Position numbers and translations under genes: made by a program. From NCBI GenBank assembly GCA_030248225.1, contig JASANE010001579.1, forward strand, positions 1 through 64,000: 64,000 bases of DNA, in the 5' to 3' direction. The notes beneath the pieces were generated by a model. The model searched no databases. It had not been told where the DNA came from and was given only the letters and a program-made list of their open reading frames with translations. Each line of letters starts with the position of its first letter. Position 1 is the first letter of the stretch. Source of the DNA: Trileptium ribeirensis (Eukaryota; Nematoda; Enoplea; Enoplida; Thoracostomopsidae). Shown one piece after another: positions 47,005 through 59,400 of this stretch.

Positions 47005-47061
47005 ACTTAAACAGTACACGTAAAAATATAGTACTCGCCACTATTGACCGTCCGCTTAAAT

Positions 47062-47067
47062 ATTAAA
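47062..47067 (+). terminator. Candidate poly(A) signal ATTAAA for the small RVxF gene
   Basis: This is the first common poly(A) hexamer variant downstream of the stop, about 58 bases away. It lies inside the short inverted-repeat element at 47029-47165. Assigned by position only. Confidence 0.35.
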
Positions 47068-47111
47068 TATCAAGCGACCAAAAACAAACTATAAAATCTG
47101 AAAAGAAAATT

Positions 47112-47117
47112 TTTATT
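47112..47117 (-). terminator. Candidate poly(A) signal AATAAA for the SFMBT homologue
   Basis: TTTATT on the plus strand reads AATAAA on the minus strand, about 92 bases after the SFMBT stop. It also lies inside the inverted-repeat element at 47029-47165. Confidence 0.45.
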
Positions 47118-47208
47118 AATGACCAAGACGTGAGCGAGCAGCGGTCAATTGTGGCGAGTACTGCAGTAGAAGGAATCTGAACTAATTGTAATAATTAAGT
47201 AGTTGTAT

Positions 47209-47478
47209 TTATGCGAATTGGGCTTCAATCTTCATCGCTGGCGCTGCGTTTGTGTGAGTCATATCACCATTCATGTTATCTGAGCCACGAGACATAGCAG
47301 CACCATTAGCTCGTCGCTGATTATTCAATTTCTCAAAAAAGGCTGTATTGTGTAGTAGACAAATTTGTCGGAGTTTCTGAACGATCGAACAAAGTTTAAT
47401 CGCGGGTCCCAAGTTTATTCCAAGATACTCCATTGCTAAATCCAAATTCAACATCAAAAATGCCTGACCATCTACTTC
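47209..47478 (-). CDS. SFMBT: SFMBT homologue, terminal exon: SAM domain helices 3-5
   Basis: The acceptor is GCTATATTTTAG|GAAGTA. It reads EVDGQAFLMLNLDLAMEYL and GINLGPAIKLCSIVQKLRQ, completing the SAM domain, then about 45 residues of hydrophilic tail to a TAA at 47209-47211. The intron splitting the SAM domain is 4.7 kb and repeat-filled. Confidence 0.94.
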   Translation of the reverse strand, partial: EVDGQAFLMLNLDLAMEYLGINLGPAIKLCSIVQKLRQICLLHNTAFFEKLNNQRRANGAAMSRGSDNMNGDMTHTNAAPAMKIEAQFA

Positions 47479-50400
47479 CTAAAATATAGCAAAAGTTGTC
47501 ACGGAAGATGTACATATTATATTAATTAATAAAAATTCAATACAAATCGAATAAAAGAACATAGTTTTCCTGGAATAGTGCCAACAGTCACGCTCAGAAA
47601 TAAATGCAAATTTTTCGCGAATCGTTCGTGAACAGCAGTTCATTTTTTACGAATCGTTCATGAATAGCAGTTGAACACATGTTCATGTTTGCGAAAAATT
47701 TGCTTTATTCCTGAACGTGTCTGTGGGACGTTGTATAGTACTCGCGAGAAATGAATGCTGTTCGTTCGAAGTTCATTCCGATGTTGACTCGATAAATTTA
47801 AAATTTTGTTTCACTTTTCTAATTTGTTCGAGAGATGTTCGCAAAGTGTTCGATTGTTCATCGAGAATAAATTTTGTTCGATCTCCGTTCGAAGTTCATT
47901 CGTTTGAAAGGTGACACTCATGTTTGGCGAGTACTGTACGTGCTTATTGAACGATTACAGGACAAGGCGAACAAGTTGAAAGTACTTTTAAGTCGTCAAC
48001 ATTTACACAATGTCCAGCGTTAACTCATTACAAGACTTTCAGAAGCCTAGTAAAGAATCTTGAATTATGTATGTATGTATATGTAAATCCGATTCCAAAA
48101 ATCGGAATATTAGGTGGCGAAGCGATGCGAAGCAAAAACTCCGCTAATGTTTTCTGAACAGCCTAACGACAATAATGGATATTATTCATATTATAATGTT
48201 AAAAAAGTCGTCACGCTGCTGCACTGCGTTCTTCCAAACACAATGGCCATACGACCCTAGCTATTGTAACCTCGAGGGTGGAGCTAACTGACTGATTTCT
48301 CTCGCTTAGTCCCAAGAAGATACAGAGCTTAGCAACCCGCAGCGGCGCTTCATAGGATGGGTTGCGTACGTAGTCTACGTAGTACTACCTTTGAAGTCCA
48401 CAGGGCGGATGGCTCCGTCGCTGCTCACAGGCCAAAGGGACCATATCGTTATTCCCTATCCGGGTTCCACCTGGAAGTGTCGATCGAATATTATTTATGG
48501 CTAGTGTAGCCCCCACTAGGGACCGACAATTCCTAGACGCTCAAAATGGGGTCGTCGCTGCCCTACTGAAATTGGCATGTGATTAGCAAGTGGTCCGGTT
48601 GAATCCTTCTAAACGATGATGGGTCTCTGGAAAGTTAATATCCCACAAGTCGTACTTACACATTGAATAATCGGCGAAACACGCTAACACTTGCGACCTC
48701 TTCAACTTCAAGTCTGAACGCAGGGCGTCGATGGCTAGAGTAGCCCCCACTAGAGTCCGACAATCCCTAGACGCTCAACATGGGATCGTTGCTGCTCTAT
48801 TTAAATTAGCATTTGGCTGGTAAGTGGTCCGTTTGAATCCTTCTCGACAATCATGGGTCCCTGGAAAGTTAACCTCCCACAAGTCGCACTTACACATTGT
48901 ATAATCAGCGAACCACGCTGAGACTTGCCACCTCTTCGAGGTCAAGTCTGTACGCAGGTCGTCGACTGGGGCAACCATTTCAAAGCACTTTGGTACATAT
49001 CATAGCATAGAACATCAACAATCGCATGGCCTCATTAGATTTTCAATTATTATTTATTGATAAACTAAACGAATAGACGCTCGGTTACAGGATATGATCA
49101 CAAACATTAGCATACATCCACGGATGAAAGGCACAAATGGCACAACGTAAGTACATAGTTCGCACGGATAATCGAGGCTGGTCGATCAGCGGGTCGTAGC
49201 CTTCCTAAATAAGCTTACACAGCTGTATCCTAGATTAATTTCATTAACTTTAACAAACACTCTGGTGATTGCTGCACTTACCTTACTAAAATGAAGTTGG
49301 GGACATGCAGAAAGTGGATTTCAGTGGATACAGCTAACAGGGCGTCAATGAATAACTGATGGCCCGATAATAACAACAACACGCCAATCGGCTGGTTCGG
49401 GTAAGCCGAAGGCTGTTAATAACTAGAAACTACGAACCGGTCTCAATGGAAAGACGGAAACGTATTATGCCCGCAAAATATTACCCCTCCAACAAATTCT
49501 CAACCGTTCCGCAGTTAAGTGCCAGACCAGTGGTGACCCTCAACTCCCAGAGTTCGGAATTGACATTTTAAAATCCCTTTATCTATTAATGTTTCCAGTG
49601 TCCACGGTGAAAATGAATACTGAGGAAATTAGAATGTTGACTTTTATACTTATTTTCAGATTTTTGTCTATTTGCTGTTCGCTGTCCGCTGAACAGCCAC
49701 GATTCGACACATCTTTTTCACGGATAGAGGCGGTCGGAAGGGGTTCTCTAAGATACTAATTTTTTCATACTTGGTACCTAAATTCATTCTATCCTATTAT
49801 TTGCTGTCGTGTCATATTTTCAAAGTGGGAAAGGGTTATGAACACGTGCAGGGGCGGTTGTAACAGGTTCACTAACATGCCAATTTTTTGATACTTGCTA
49901 CCTAAATTCACTCTATCCTATTACTTGCTGTCGCGGCGTATTTTCAAGGAGGAAAATGGTTATGGAATCTCACATTAAGCACAAATAGAGGATCGGGATT
50001 GCTAAGGTATCCCGAAATATCTCACCAAACCCGAGCGGTCGTATATACACAGAATAGAATTAACAATAATCCATTTTTCATAATTAATACGGTTATACTC
50101 AATATATAATGAACAAGTGTGATGGGTCGAAACCGGTGAGGTATCAAGAGGTATCCTGCAAGACCCGACCTGTCAGAAAGGTATTGCTTATACACTATTG
50201 ATATTCGAGCAAGGTCATGCGAGTTTCGCATGGCTAGTACAAACACTAATAACTAGAATCTTGGCGACATGCCAAGTGTATGAATTCGGAGAAATGAGAA
50301 ACTATAACGTTAACATACAGTGAAACAACTCATTAAAAATATATTCCTGTTACGAAACAAAAATGTAACTCAACAAAAAATATTTATTAATCTGCTGTTC

Positions 50401-53400
50401 AATAAGGCACAGGTGCAGCAAAACTGAGTCAGATATCTAATACGCACCCTACGAGGGCTAACTCTACCTCTGAACTGCTTACGAATCGTGAATGTAGGTA
50501 ATCTATGCATAATATAAGAATCTTAGCAAAAGCACAATAGCAGAGAAAACATAAACAAAATTTGCTACTGACCGCATGACATTCGTCCCGTTCGCACCAC
50601 TCGCCTTGTCACACCCATTGATATATCTACCTCCACATGAAGCGCTACGTTTAAATAAAGTGAAGATTTGAAATCAGCACCCGTGAAAACCTCTATGAAC
50701 TTATTTTGAGCCAAATATCTATTAATATATTGTTAGAAGTGGGGTCACAGATGAATATATATGGCGTCGCGCCCACCTTTGGCCTCAAATACCAATTGAC
50801 CTAAGGTTCCTGCATCAAAACAGGTAGCCCCGCAGTAGCTTTATCCACACAAAAAATTTCATTCGAATCGCTTGAGTAGTTATATAGCTACATCTCGACA
50901 AATTTTGACTAAAATTTTGGAAATTTGACCATTTGCTTAAGTCAACCATGCCCCATAGGGACCCGACCAAAACAATTTATATACCCATAAATAAAGCTTC
51001 CTATGAAATATATTTCGATATCAAATTGATTCATATCGGCTCACGGGTTGCTAAGTTATGAGCAAAAATGGCCCATTTTAGCCATGTACCCCTGAGTACA
51101 CCCCCTTTGACCCCCTGTGGTGGGACCTGGGCGTGTCGAATCGTCATAAATCCTCCAAAAGGTACATCTAGAGTATTGCAGCCCTCATAAGTCCATATCA
51201 GTTTACGTTGAGATAACGAACTCCTGTTTACAAAGAAAAAATAAACGGACGCCCATCTTATTTACCAAAGTGCGGGTGCGGTCTAGTGAGAATTCTTAGA
51301 TTCCAAAGCTAGCGCTTCTCCATCTCCGAATTCAATTACTATGAAATTACGAAAAATAATACAGTAAAGGTACAAATTGAACAATATATACACTAGGAAA
51401 TTGCAAACGTACTCGACCAATGGTTCATGCAATTATAACATTGGGTAATATGAATACAACGCAAATCATGCAATTACAACAAATCTTATTATGGTTACAA
51501 TAAGGCATACAATTATGGTAATAGTAAATCGTACAATTAGAACAATGTCTCATACATGGGTCATACGGACAGAATTAGGTTCATACAATTATTATAACTT
51601 GGTCAAAATAGTAGCAAATCATACAGATAGAACCAATTTTTACTCGAACATATATACACGCACATACACTCGCTCGGAGAACGGACACTTCAATACCGGC
51701 CAGTCATTGATTTTAGTGGAAATTCCAACAGCGAACATGGGCTAAGGTTCCACAATGTTACCCACTACACTGTTGTGGGGATTAATTTGTCATGTAACAA
51801 TCCAGAATGGATCTGTTACATTATACAAAAACTGCTTCAATTTTATGAAACAAAAACTACATGTACAGATTTAAACCAAAACTGTAAAAAAAAAGGCATA
51901 CACGACAGCCTAGTGGTGACAAGATTATGTAGCCAGGTCTTCCTTGTACATATTAGTCTTACCATCGAAATGCGACCCAAAAAATTCGTTGATATATTTT
52001 TAGTTTATCTCTCTCTACTCTGTATATCATAATTATTATAAAGACGTAGTACTATATAAAAATACAATTACTCCCGGTTGAAGCACAAAGAAATATATTT
52101 GAAACTCCACTAAACAAAGTGGTAATATCTAACTACATAATACGCAAATTGCTAACCTCGTCTTGAAGAAGTTTCGCTAATGGCGCCGAATCGGTACGCT
52201 GAATAAATTCTACCAAGCATTCAACTGACCAATGCAGAGGATCTGAATCGACCGCAGGAATGCACACGTCAACAACCAATGGAGTCTAAATTTATTTCGC
52301 ATAATCCGCAAATAATGAGTTATCTGTGTATAGTTTCGTAGAATTACTGTAAAAGAAAGTTTTGCAAATTGAGTTAATGTCAAGTTAAAACATTTTATTC
52401 TATTATGTTATAATTAACTGTTTTGTACACATTGGGTGACGATACATTCAGATGCGAATGTCTAACACTCGCGAACAGGCCGTGGTTCTATAAAAACCTC
52501 AAAATGACAAACTTTATTTTTTCATTTGTTTGAAACAAATAATTACGCGTATTCATAAGCAAACGGAACACAGGCGTGACAATCATAGGAAACATACATT
52601 CATGTGTTTTACTCTCAAAGAGAAATACAATTACAGTCATGGTCAGAAATAAGTGCAAAATAATAGATCGAAATTTCGATCGATTTCGACTAAACGAAGT
52701 TTCGATCAATTTCGATTAAAAGAAATTTCAATCGATTTCGTTCGTTTTCGATTTTCGCGCAATTAGCTAAATTTCAAAATTTTAAAATTTCGATTTTTTT
52801 CGATTAAACTAAATTTTGATTGATTTCGATTGCGATTAAACGAATTTTCGATCGATTGCGATTTCGATCGATTCCGATCGTTTTCAATTGCACTTATTTC
52901 TGGACTTTTACGACTGTATATATGCTCGTCTCGGTCATACAGCTCAAACGTTTGGCCAAATATTTTCAGACGAATGTGCCATACACGAATCTACCAAATT
53001 TACATAAAGGCAGGAGGCTAGTTGTATTTGCGCACCAAATTTCAGCGAAACCAGAGCTGAATAACTGATTGCAACAGTCGTAAGTCCAATCAATAATAGC
53101 CCCGCGTGTAACTTGACAATTTCTTACTCGTTTCATCTACATATAGTCAAGAACAGTAATAAGTGGAAAATAGTAGACCGAAATCCTTGGAATCTTCGAT
53201 CAATTTCTACAAAACAATTTCGATCTGTTTCAATTAAAATTTCAATCGAATTCAATTTCACCGCAATTAAATAAATTTCAAATTTTATAAAATTTCGATT
53301 GTACTTAATATTTTTGGCCACGTTTGTATTTCCTTAAGGGGCTACATACAGGACTGACATTATGTTTTAGCTACCAGTTTTCCGTGTTTTGTGCTATCAA

Positions 53401-56400
53401 ATTAAACGTTTTCATAGAAGAAAATTATCTAATGCTTACCGTAAAAAACGGATACCCATATACTTGTAATAAAATAAAAATAAAACCCTCGTGTGTATAA
53501 TCGTGGGCCAAGTGGAAACAGCGCTACTGTGGGCAGTCTAGTTCAGGAACGAGTGACTATTTCAAAGTTAAGCTTTCTGATCGCATTTCAAAGTCCATAA
53601 AGTCAGTAATACAACAGAATACATTAACGATGTCATGTCATAGGTCAGTGTCCCACGTTCTATTTACAGAAATGACAAAGACACTGCTAGGTTAATGCAA
53701 CACCTATCACGTGCAACCACAAATTTACGAACTATGGTAAATTGACATGTTACTCGCTTGCTTATACACATTACAACTTTGGCGTACAGGAAGTACGCAT
53801 TACTCGTTCGCTGCCACTACCGCTTTAAAATAGTTGACACACAATGTAATATATACCATTTCTCCAGATTCAAACTCTAAATCTCATTGCTATCGTAACT
53901 TATGCTTAAACATTCTTTATCGCCACTTACAGCACTGTTAACCAAATCTATGAAATGTTGTCTTGAAACTTCGTCGGGTTCAATCGGCCCTATTATGCTA
54001 TTCAGCTGAAACGGCTCGCCTGCGGTCATCAACTCGGATAAATAATGTTTGGACGCAGAAGACGGTGCGGCTCGATTATCACGGTATTGCCCAGCTATAA
54101 TCGGGGATATGTGGAGCACCGCTTCTCGTTCCTGCAGCTGTTGTTCCGCGCGAGACACAAGACTAGAAGAGTTATCGGATATCGGTCCTCGCTGTACATG
54201 ACGTGGTGGACGGCCCCGTGGTTTCGATATCACAGTGGAATTAATCGAGATCCGACCACCTCTCCTTGATTGCTGTAGCTCTGAGCTTCCATACAATCGC
54301 GGCTGGCCTTGACTGCAACATAACGCACACATCAACATAGTAGTTTAAAATGCGGCAGACATAGAGCTATTTAGGGTCATGTTAAACACATCCTCCCGTC
54401 AAACTTTTGTGGGCGTAATGTTCTGAAGTTTGTATATAAAAAAGTAAAAAATTCGTCGTGTAGTGTATTTTGAACTTTGAATCCTTAATATATAATCCGA
54501 AACAATCGAACAAAATTTTAATGTGCCACATATACCCGCGAACGCAAATCAAAAATATAAAAATTACAAAATGCGGGCGACATTTTAACAGTAAATGACC
54601 CTGCAGTACTGTGCGGCCGAAATATTAGGCAGCTAGTATCGAATTATCCTAAGCCACCAAAAAATTCTGGCCTCGTCGTAAGCGGCTAGCAATCAAACAT
54701 TAAATGCTGTTTAAATTAAACGAGAGAATTCACTGAACCATTGAAGCAAAAATGTATCCACTTGCCCATCACAACAATAAACTGGTTTAATCAAATTGTT
54801 TGCAGTAGCAAATGAATGTAGTACCTGAAGATCATGAAGCAATGGTAATGCCTGTATAGCATATGTTGATAGAAATTTGCTTTTTATCAGTGATATAAAA
54901 TATCAGTGCATTGAAATTTTGTTATATAGGTTTGCTTTTCGTTACCCGAACCCTTAAAACGCCCATGTTTCCATTCAAAAGATTTGTGGGCTACTTCGAA
55001 TAACTGTGGAGTTGAATTCTCAGTGCAATGGTTGAAACGAGCCTAGTGAATAATTCTCACTGGCCAGAGTGACAAAATTCGATAGTGTCAATTCCTGGCG
55101 TTTTTGGCTGAAACACATAAATCCACTGCGGTTGGGCGGATTGACTCATCCCCCGAAAAACAAGCAGAAAGGGTCCGGGTGGTGTCAGAAAGTCGTTCGA
55201 TAAACCATGTTATGGAGTGTATCTCGACAAGTAACGTTACTATCTGACCCAAGTCAGGCTCGTTTGTGAAGCTCCGTAAGACTGTTATAAGCTTTTCCAC
55301 CGAGCCCATTTAGGATTCAGAAGTTTGGTCGAAAAAATATTGAAACGGGCTTATAAGAATCAAAGCATTTGAGCGCAAACGCCGTAGCTACACATGTGTT
55401 ATTGATCTCATTTTGGACCACAGTGATTCCTCTATGTAGCTGCTGATGGCGTGCTGTTGTCATTCTTTATAATACAGGACTAGTTTAAAATATGGTTTTA
55501 CATAAGCCCTATGAAAACCAAAATACTCCGCAACCTCTATAGCTATATAGATGCAACTGCTCACAATTTGTAGAGCAATTTATTTTTTATGCAGCTGTAC
55601 ATGGTGTGCTATCATTGTCAGTATTTACGCTACATGGTTGAGTAGCATAAGCAGCAACTTATTCATGTTCTATGTAGTTGTACATTTCAAGCCCTTAAAA
55701 CTCGCAATAAGCGTATATATCTCCTCAACTATTCAAACATGCCTGATATTTGGTTCATTTTCTAAGTTAATGCTCAATATAGCAATATAATTCCAGATTA
55801 ATATTCCACACTAGTGTGCTGTTAAAATTTGAGTGAGATAGGTACAATCGTTACTGAGTAGCGGAAAACAAGTACGTAAGTTGTTATCTTTAGCGTTATT
55901 CTCCTGCATTAACCTAATGAAATCTCAAAGCAATATGTCCCAACAAACATCCAAGAGCTTGTTATTAAATTCTGAAATATATAATAAAAATTATGCCAGT
56001 TTTACGCCTACCAATACACTCGCAAGTTGTAGAACGCGGATTGCCACTTGCCATGGATTTAGAAATAATTTTCGGAACTGCAATGAAAATTTTCCAGTAA
56101 CACATGCACGCTTGCTACGAACTTATTTGCTGAAGTTTCAGTTTGGTTGAAAAAAGCTAGCTTCACGTGTCTGCAACTTTACTGAATGGCCATCAACTAT
56201 AAGAGGTAGCAACGCAAACCCCGCTATGTATACTCCACTACTTCTGAGCATAACCGTGATACTAATTTCTATAATCAGCCACTTTACACCATAGAAGACT
56301 TCCATTTTTCAAAGCAGATTTTCTCTAGAAAATTTCTTTGATGTTACGGCTGTTGGTTTCCATGTCACATGTCAGAATGTAGAAATCTAGCAGCAACCGC

Positions 56401-59400
56401 AAATAAATACCATAACTCAAACCAACAACTGAGTTTACCATTTAGCTTACCTATCCGAGATATTGTTGATCAAGCTACGTTGTCTAGCACCTACACCGCC
56501 GGTGCCCAAGAGCAGCCTTGTAGCAGCTCCGTTTTGATCTCCACGAGCTCTTTTTAACTGTGCCGCCACTGTGCGATTAGAAGATCCACACTTCGGTATA
56601 TTCCCGGATAGCTTTGGTACTTTAGCGGCGCGTGTGACCATTTGCCGGGGGTGTCCAGTGTCAAACATACCATTGCTCGAAGATGGTCTATCTTCAATAG
56701 CCAATAGAGGAATGTTGTTATTGTTAAGCAAAGATCGACGTCTCTTTCGTGGCATCGCAGATAGCACCGTTGTTGGCTGATGGTCTAACGAGAATTGGCC
56801 AACAAGAGAGCTCGACATAAGAATGTTGCTACCAGTAACTAGGAAGCGAGAATCGCCTGAAATATAAAGGTCTAGGCAAGTAAAGATTTTATATTTCTTC
56901 ACAGAGGTTTTGTTTTGGGAAAATATCAAGTCATAATTCATCTTTCAAACTCTTCGTTCTTACCCGCTTTTCCCGAACTTAAAAATACAAAGGCCATTCA
57001 TCATGTTTGGTTTATATCAATGCAGCAGCCGGACGTTGTTTTTATTTCTGTCCGTAACTGTAAAAACGGAAGTCTCTGCAAAGCCTCCCCCCAGGAATTC
57101 GGCGGACCCTCATCACTCCCAAGTATTTTGAGGTGGTATCAAAAATGATCGTCTTATCAAATACAGTCATAACAAAATTCAATGGTATTGCTTATATTTC
57201 GACTATTTACATATAGCAAAATCCTAAACAAAATAAAGCGCGGAATGCAAAAATACTCATTTGCAGTAGGTAAAGACAGAAATAAAACACGAAAAATGCA
57301 ATTATATAACCCCCGTTGGTATAACCCCCAGGTAAGCTGGGCAAATTCCCCCGTGTATTTCAGTTACCACCAGGTTGGACCTGGACGACCTAAGCTCAAA
57401 ACCGTGGTAAAATTTTGGACCTGTGGAGAGGCCAGTTTTTCTTAAAAAATTCCCTTAAGATGTTAAAACTTGCAATAGAACAAGTGGAATGAGGAACACA
57501 GTATAAATCATTCAAACTTCAGCAAACTAAGAAAACAACGATGAACCTCTCTCAACCGAACATTTCCGCTTTGTTTGAAATAAGAACTAAAGATAACCGA
57601 GTAATGACAATCCCAGCGTGCAACGGGATAGAAAACGTCGTAGAAGCAGTTGCACGATTATGAACGCCTGTATTAACGCGAAGCTATATTCCATAACTTA
57701 TCCATTCGCTGCTGGGCTTCAGATCACCATGAGTAAATGACAAGCGCATTTTGCATCGATATGTGCGAATCAACTTATTTTCTTGCGCAACGAAATTGTG
57801 GTGGGTACAATGGGAATTTGGAGAAGGGGGTTTGGTGGCCGGGTTGGTTGTTCCGCCCATGCAGGAGGGCAAGAACACATTTTGTATGTTTATAAGATAC
57901 GCCGTCTAAATATGCGAAACAGCTTAAAATCACATGCTAAACAGTAGCTGTTCCGCTAGCAGCATAGTTTTTAGTCGTAATTAGTTATAATCAAATTTCG
58001 GTAGCACAGCCTTTTTGGTCCCCCAACTCCTATTGGTTCGAGTTTCAGTGAGGAAGAGATCGATAGGGCTCGCAGTTAAAGGGATCGTACTTCCCCTTTC
58101 TTAATCTTGATTAAATACATGGTATTATGTCGCGCTGTCAAAGGATAATATTTGAAGTCGAACTAACGGTAAGGTTGACTTTGTCTCAAATCAATATGTT
58201 TTCCCACTTTTACTACTACAGTTACAATCAGAATTAAGTGCTCAAAAATCGATCGAAACTTCGTTCGATTTCGATCGTTTGCATTTAAACGAAATTCGAT
58301 TAATTTAACGAATTTCGATTGTGTTAAAACAAAAAATTTATAAAACATGTTAGTTCGCGTTTAATTTAAAGAATTTCGATTGTGTTGAAAAAAAAATATT
58401 TTTTGTAAAAAATGTTAGTTTGCGTTTTAATTAACGAATTTCGTTTAAACGAAGATCGATCGATTGCGTTTTCGTTCGATTTCGTATGCATTCGATTTTA
58501 TAAACACTTAATTCTGAGTATAACTGTACTTTACTTTCTTCAACAGCAATAGCAACATCATGACTTTATAACCCTTTTCACGAATAAGATGGCTTGTTAG
58601 TGTGTTATAAATAATAATTTTCATTTTAATTCAATCACGTTACCATTTAGTAAAAACCGATTATTTTAGGCCATTCGCTTCATACCAATACTATTACATC
58701 GAGCAGCAAAGCTAAAATAGATTAATCGCGGCTAATCTACGCTCAATGAGGGGCTGTTAATTTAGCTAAAATAAAAGGATTTATAGCGTAGATGCCTATT
58801 TCCCTATAAGGATTAGATAATCCCAAGTCATACTTTACCCCACGCAATAAATTATGTGCTAAGTACAGAAATTTGAAGAAAATTACTAACAAAAACCGCG
58901 AAGACTTCAAACGACCTTGGGCACCTAATACATTAACAACATTATATCTGGCACTTTCAAACACATAGTAATTCCATTACTTCCGAAAAACAAATTCACG
59001 AAGTTTTCAACAAATCTGAAATGCCAACAACACGGTTTATCAGTTAAATAACCACTTTGTTTACCTGCAACAAGCAAGAAACTTACACAATACGATTAAA
59101 AGAACTATAGCGTTGAATCGACGTACTGTCACGGACAGAAATAACTGCATAAAACGAACGCGACACAGAAACACACGTTAGAACGCCCGTTTACAAACGA
59201 ACGTAAATGTAAACAAAATTTGTGATATTCTAAAACTAATTTTTTCGCCGTTCATTATGAGCGGACCTAAGCACAAGCGAACGTTGCAACGTTCGTTTTT
59301 TGGTGCACTCATTTTTGCTCGTAACTGTAGATTTAGTGAGAACATAAATTTGAGGAAAGTTTCAACCGCTGCGTGAATATTGTGCAACATAAAACTGGTC

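Larger units (their letters stand above)
47029..47165. mobile_element. Short TIR element between convergent genes
   Basis: Ends TAGTACTCGCCACTATTGAC and, inverted, GCAGTACTCGCCACAATTGA; 137 bp. It contains ATTAAA on the plus strand and AATAAA on the minus strand, the first candidate poly(A) signals of the two flanking genes. Confidence 0.82.

Noticed and set aside
48300..48380. 5S rRNA-like sequence (AGCTTAGCAACCCG, GGATGGGTTGCG)
   Set aside because: Resemblance to the 5S internal control region is limited to short words, with no full-length match or flanking 5S structure.
54045..54269. Plus-strand ORF over the AT-hook exon
   Set aside because: Shadow of the minus-strand SFMBT exon, which has splice sites and homology.
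55088..55320. Open frames on both strands (73 codons on minus)
   Set aside because: No splice sites consistent with SFMBT phases and no recognised motif; cannot decide on a strand.
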